The position numbers and the translations under genes are program-made. Of a stretch of 6,651 nucleotides of DNA, positions 4,397-6,651 are shown piece by piece. How positions within the stretch are numbered: the first letter of the stretch is position 1; each line of letters begins with the position of its first letter. The stretch is from Gammaproteobacteria bacterium (GTDB taxonomy: Bacteria > Pseudomonadota > Gammaproteobacteria > UBA6429 > Thiohalophilaceae): positions 1 to 6,651 of the forward strand of contig JAUVGM010000132.1 in assembly GCA_030593785.1 (NCBI GenBank), in the 5' to 3' direction. A model generated the notes under the pieces. The model was not told the origin of the DNA. It searched no databases and saw nothing but the letters and a program-made list of their open reading frames with translations.

Positions 4397-5194
4397 TTAT
4401 GAGCTCACTAATCTTAAGTGACTTTCTTGTATCGGGTTAAGTAAATAAACAAGCAATGCTGCGTAAGCTTTAGTACCGCGAGTTGACTTATTCATCAGTG
4501 AAATTGGCAAGCCTTGACGGCTGGCTTCACGAAATTGTGTATCAACAGGAATAACAGATGACCACACCTTTTCACCATACTGTTCTCTTAATGCTCGTAA
4601 ACTATCTGTTGATGCTCGCGTACGACGATCAAACATTGTTGGAATAATGACGGACTGCAAAGCGCTTTTTCTTGATTTAGTGATCATATCTAAAGTGTTC
4701 ATCATTCTTTCCAGACCTTTTAAGGCCAGGAATTCTGTTTGTACTGGTACCAATAAGCGATCGCATGCCGCTAAAGCATTTACCATTAAAATACCCAGCA
4801 TGGGTAAACAATCAATCAAGACATAATCAAAATGATCTTCCAGAGCAACCAGTGATTTTTTTAGCACTAAGCCTTTTCCTTCTTTAGTACCTAGTTGTCG
4901 ATCAAGTGTTGCTAACGCAGTAGATGCTGGAAGAAGCTTTAGATGTTCAACCTTTGTATCAATAATTACTGGTGACACATTTTGAAAGGAAAAATCACTT
5001 AATTGAAATAAAGAATAAATGCTATTTGGCATATCATCAGGATCGTAACCAAAGTATGAAGTCATTGATCCTTGTGGATCCATATCAACAAGCAATACTC
5101 GTGAACCCTGCGTGACCAAATGACCTGCAAGCGACACTGCGGTGGTTGTCTTACCAACGCCACCTTTTTGATTGGCTATTGCCCATATTTTCAC
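4397..5194 (-). CDS. parC: ParC, ParA/MinD-type ATPase for polar positioning of chemotaxis arrays
   Basis: A 265-residue ParA-family ATPase. The deviant Walker A is KGGVGKTTTA (residues 10-19, signature lysine K10, catalytic-site K15), Walker A' is LLVDMDPQGS (34-43) and Walker B is YVLIDCLP (124-131). It has no N-terminal DNA-binding extension, and no ParB or parS is seen, which argues against chromosome or plasmid partition. The place between motD and a ParP-like gene identifies it as the chemotaxis ParC of Vibrio/Pseudomonas; note that the symbol is shared with topoisomerase IV ParC, which is unrelated. It starts with GTG: the last four bases of motD (5191-5194, GTGA) hold both its start and the motD stop. 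AAGG (5201-5204) six bases upstream supports this start, which gives the usual MKIWAIANQKGGVGKTT beginning. Confidence 0.92.
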   Translation of the reverse strand: MKIWAIANQKGGVGKTTTAVSLAGHLVTQGSRVLLVDMDPQGSMTSYFGYDPDDMPNSIYSLFQLSDFSFQNVSPVIIDTKVEHLKLLPASTALATLDRQLGTKEGKGLVLKKSLVALEDHFDYVLIDCLPMLGILMVNALAACDRLLVPVQTEFLALKGLERMMNTLDMITKSRKSALQSVIIPTMFDRRTRASTDSLRALREQYGEKVWSSVIPVDTQFREASRQGLPISLMNKSTRGTKAYAALLVYLLNPIQESHLRLVSS

Positions 5195-6039
5195 AATCCA
5201 CCTTCATTCACATTAACGTTATTTGTTGATGATACACCTTCTTTTTTAGCTTGGCCTATATCGCGATCAATTTCTACTATACGTCGTGCATTTTTATCGG
5301 CGAGAATCACTATTTTTACCCGACGATTGCGTAATCTACCTTCAGGTGTCGCATTACTTGCGACCGGACGAAATTCTGCATAGCCAATGGAAGACAAACG
5401 TTTTGGATTAACACCATAACGTGTAAACAGGTGCACTACACTGGCAGCGCGAGATGCAGAGAGTTCCCAGTTTGATGGAAATAGTTCATTTTTTATGGGG
5501 ATATTATCAGTGTGACCTTCGACATCAATCGAATTCGGTAATGTTTTCAATACTTCTGCAAGTGCTTTTAATGCAGGAAAAGCTTCATCTTCCAATTCAG
5601 AATCAGCACTGGAAAATAAGATCTTGCTGTTCATTTCTATCTCTACCCAAAGATCATGTTTAGTAACTTTGATCAAACCTTGATCAATTAATGGTTGGAC
5701 TGACTTACTCACTGTTTTTGCAATTTGTTGCATTTCACGTTCATAAGTTCGTTGTGATTTAGGTAAGACTTTAATGGGTTTTATTATTGTCTTGGTCGTT
5801 TCAGCACTGCTGACAACTTTATTTTCTTTACCTATTTGAATTGGCTCAGGAGATTTAGGTGCAACTTTAAATGCTTCGTTCATTGTGTCGGCTAGCACGC
5901 GATATTTACCTTCATTAACTGAAGACATAGCATACATAACAACAAAAAAAGCGAATAAGAGTGTTACAAAATCAGCGTACGATACCATCCAGCGATCGGT
6001 GTTATCTGATTCATGGGATATGGGTTTTCTTCTGGCCAT
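5191..6039 (-). CDS. motD: Flagellar motor stator protein MotD (MotB family)
   Basis: A 282-residue inner-membrane protein, the B-type subunit of the MotCD stator. The N-terminal cytoplasmic part (1-18) leads into a single membrane helix, VSYADFVTLLFAFFVVMYAM (19-38). D23 is the proton-binding aspartate expected of MotB-type proteins. The plug/linker region follows (40-110), and then a periplasmic OmpA-like peptidoglycan-binding domain (about 135-248) with EGHTDN (174-179), NWELSASRA (190-198) and RLRNRRVKIVI (235-245). The C-terminal 35 residues are charged and low in complexity. The start at 6039 has AGG (6048-6050) eight bases upstream; motC ends 19 bases before it. The 3' end overlaps parC by 4 bases. 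Confidence 0.95.
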   Translation of the reverse strand: MARRKPISHESDNTDRWMVSYADFVTLLFAFFVVMYAMSSVNEGKYRVLADTMNEAFKVAPKSPEPIQIGKENKVVSSAETTKTIIKPIKVLPKSQRTYEREMQQIAKTVSKSVQPLIDQGLIKVTKHDLWVEIEMNSKILFSSADSELEDEAFPALKALAEVLKTLPNSIDVEGHTDNIPIKNELFPSNWELSASRAASVVHLFTRYGVNPKRLSSIGYAEFRPVASNATPEGRLRNRRVKIVILADKNARRIVEIDRDIGQAKKEGVSSTNNVNVNEGGL

Positions 6040-6058
6040 AATTCATACCTGACATTAA

Positions 6059-6651
6059 TCAGCGTAAGAAACCTAAAAGTTTTGTTTCAATATTACGAGG
6101 GTTTTCACCTTCTGCAATAGAAACTAAACCTTCTACAATCATTTCATCAAAATGAGCATCATTAATAATAATGCTTTTTAATTTATTAGCGATAGGTAAT
6201 AAAACAAGATTAGCTAGTGCAACCCCGTAAATTGTTGCAACAAAAGCGACCGCAATACCACCACCTAATTTACTTGGATCAGATAAATTACCCATTACCT
6301 GTATCAAACCTAAAACAGCACCAATAATACCAATTGTGGGACTGTAGCCACCCATACTTTCATAAACGCGCGCTGCCTGTATATTAAAACTTTCACGAGT
6401 ATGAATATCAACTTCCATAATAGTACGTATCGCTTCAGGTTCGCTTCCATCAATTAAAAGTTGTAAACCTTTTTTAGCAAAAGGGTCCTTTTCCGAATCT
6501 TCAAGATTTTCTAAACCTAACAGTCCTTCGCGTCGTGCAATATTACTCCAGCTGATAATTTTTTGAATAACCGCTTCACTGTCAAATTGCGGAGTACTTA
6601 TTGTCCACCACAACATTTTAATAGCTCGAACAAAAACAGCTATAGGTGACT
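6059..6651 (-). CDS. motC: Flagellar motor stator protein MotC (MotA family), C-terminal part
   Basis: The reading frame stays open to the right edge, so the gene is cut; 196 residues are visible and, for a usual length near 246, about 50 are missing. The sequence before the internal methionine at 6616 (SPIAVFVRAIK) matches the MotA family's region ahead of its cytoplasmic loop, so that methionine is not the start. Seen are the charged loop IARREGLLGLE (with the R and E that face FliG in the MotA family), KDPFAKKGLQLLIDG, and two C-terminal membrane helices, GGYSPTIGIIGAVLGLIQVM and IAVAFVATIYGVALANLVLL. The end, EGENPRNIETKL, is typical. With MotD it forms the ion channel that drives the flagellum, in MotCD-type systems mainly for swarming or movement under load. 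Confidence 0.94.
   Translation of the reverse strand, partial: SPIAVFVRAIKMLWWTISTPQFDSEAVIQKIISWSNIARREGLLGLENLEDSEKDPFAKKGLQLLIDGSEPEAIRTIMEVDIHTRESFNIQAARVYESMGGYSPTIGIIGAVLGLIQVMGNLSDPSKLGGGIAVAFVATIYGVALANLVLLPIANKLKSIIINDAHFDEMIVEGLVSIAEGENPRNIETKLLGFLR

Noticed and set aside
4001..4402. Plus-strand ORF of 133 codons rich in Ser/Thr
   Set aside because: It is the antisense of the repetitive Val/Pro/Glu linker of ParP; composition explains the open frame.
4397..5194. Plasmid or chromosome partition ParA
   Set aside because: No parB or parS-like repeats are present, and the neighbours are motD and a ParP-like gene, as in chemotaxis loci.
5120..5663. Two plus-strand ORFs antisense to motD and the parC start
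   Set aside because: They lie opposite highly conserved motifs of MotD and ParC and have no recognisable domains.
6059..6616. MotC starting at the methionine at 6616 as a short 185-residue protein
   Set aside because: The frame stays open upstream to the window edge, and the upstream residues match the MotA family, so the gene is cut by the window.

Overview
The window looks like an AT-rich gammaproteobacterial chromosome segment. The evidence is the gene set: a flagellar/chemotaxis gene tail in the Pseudomonas-type order (motC, motD, parC, parP, cheW, DUF2802), a TIGR02647-family small protein (a family known mainly from Gammaproteobacteria) and a single-chain pyruvate:ferredoxin/flavodoxin oxidoreductase (NifJ). 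The genus cannot be fixed from this alone. A motile, polarly flagellated organism able to live with little oxygen is a reasonable inference. No rRNA, tRNA, CRISPR, insertion sequence or phage gene is visible.

Right part (about 2200-6651, all on the minus strand, so read from right to left): the end of a motility operon. MotC (cut by the right edge) and MotD form the second stator type. ParC, a ParA-type ATPase, overlaps motD by 4 bases and is separated from parP by 1 base. ParC and ParP are expected to place chemoreceptor arrays at the cell pole. CheW follows after a 144-base gap that holds a sigma-54-like sequence and a small hairpin. Next comes a 59-residue basic small gene that is easy to overlook, then a membrane-anchored DUF2802 protein. 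A strong hairpin followed by a T-run closes the operon at 2209-2247.

Middle (about 1467-2200): a 455-base AT-rich gene-free stretch. It carries a perfect CRP-type palindrome (1771-1788) and a 25-base dyad (1501-1525) just upstream of the TIGR02647 gene. A lone plus-strand ORF of 81 residues (1922-2167) converges on the chemotaxis operon; its status is uncertain.

Left part (1-1466, minus strand): the TIGR02647-family gene, then a 234-base gap with a plausible promoter. After that comes a host-attachment-family (PF10116) protein, which probably belongs to the bacterial relatives of archaeal/eukaryotic release factors. It lies 14 bases upstream of nifJ, which runs off the left edge. These last two genes are probably cotranscribed.
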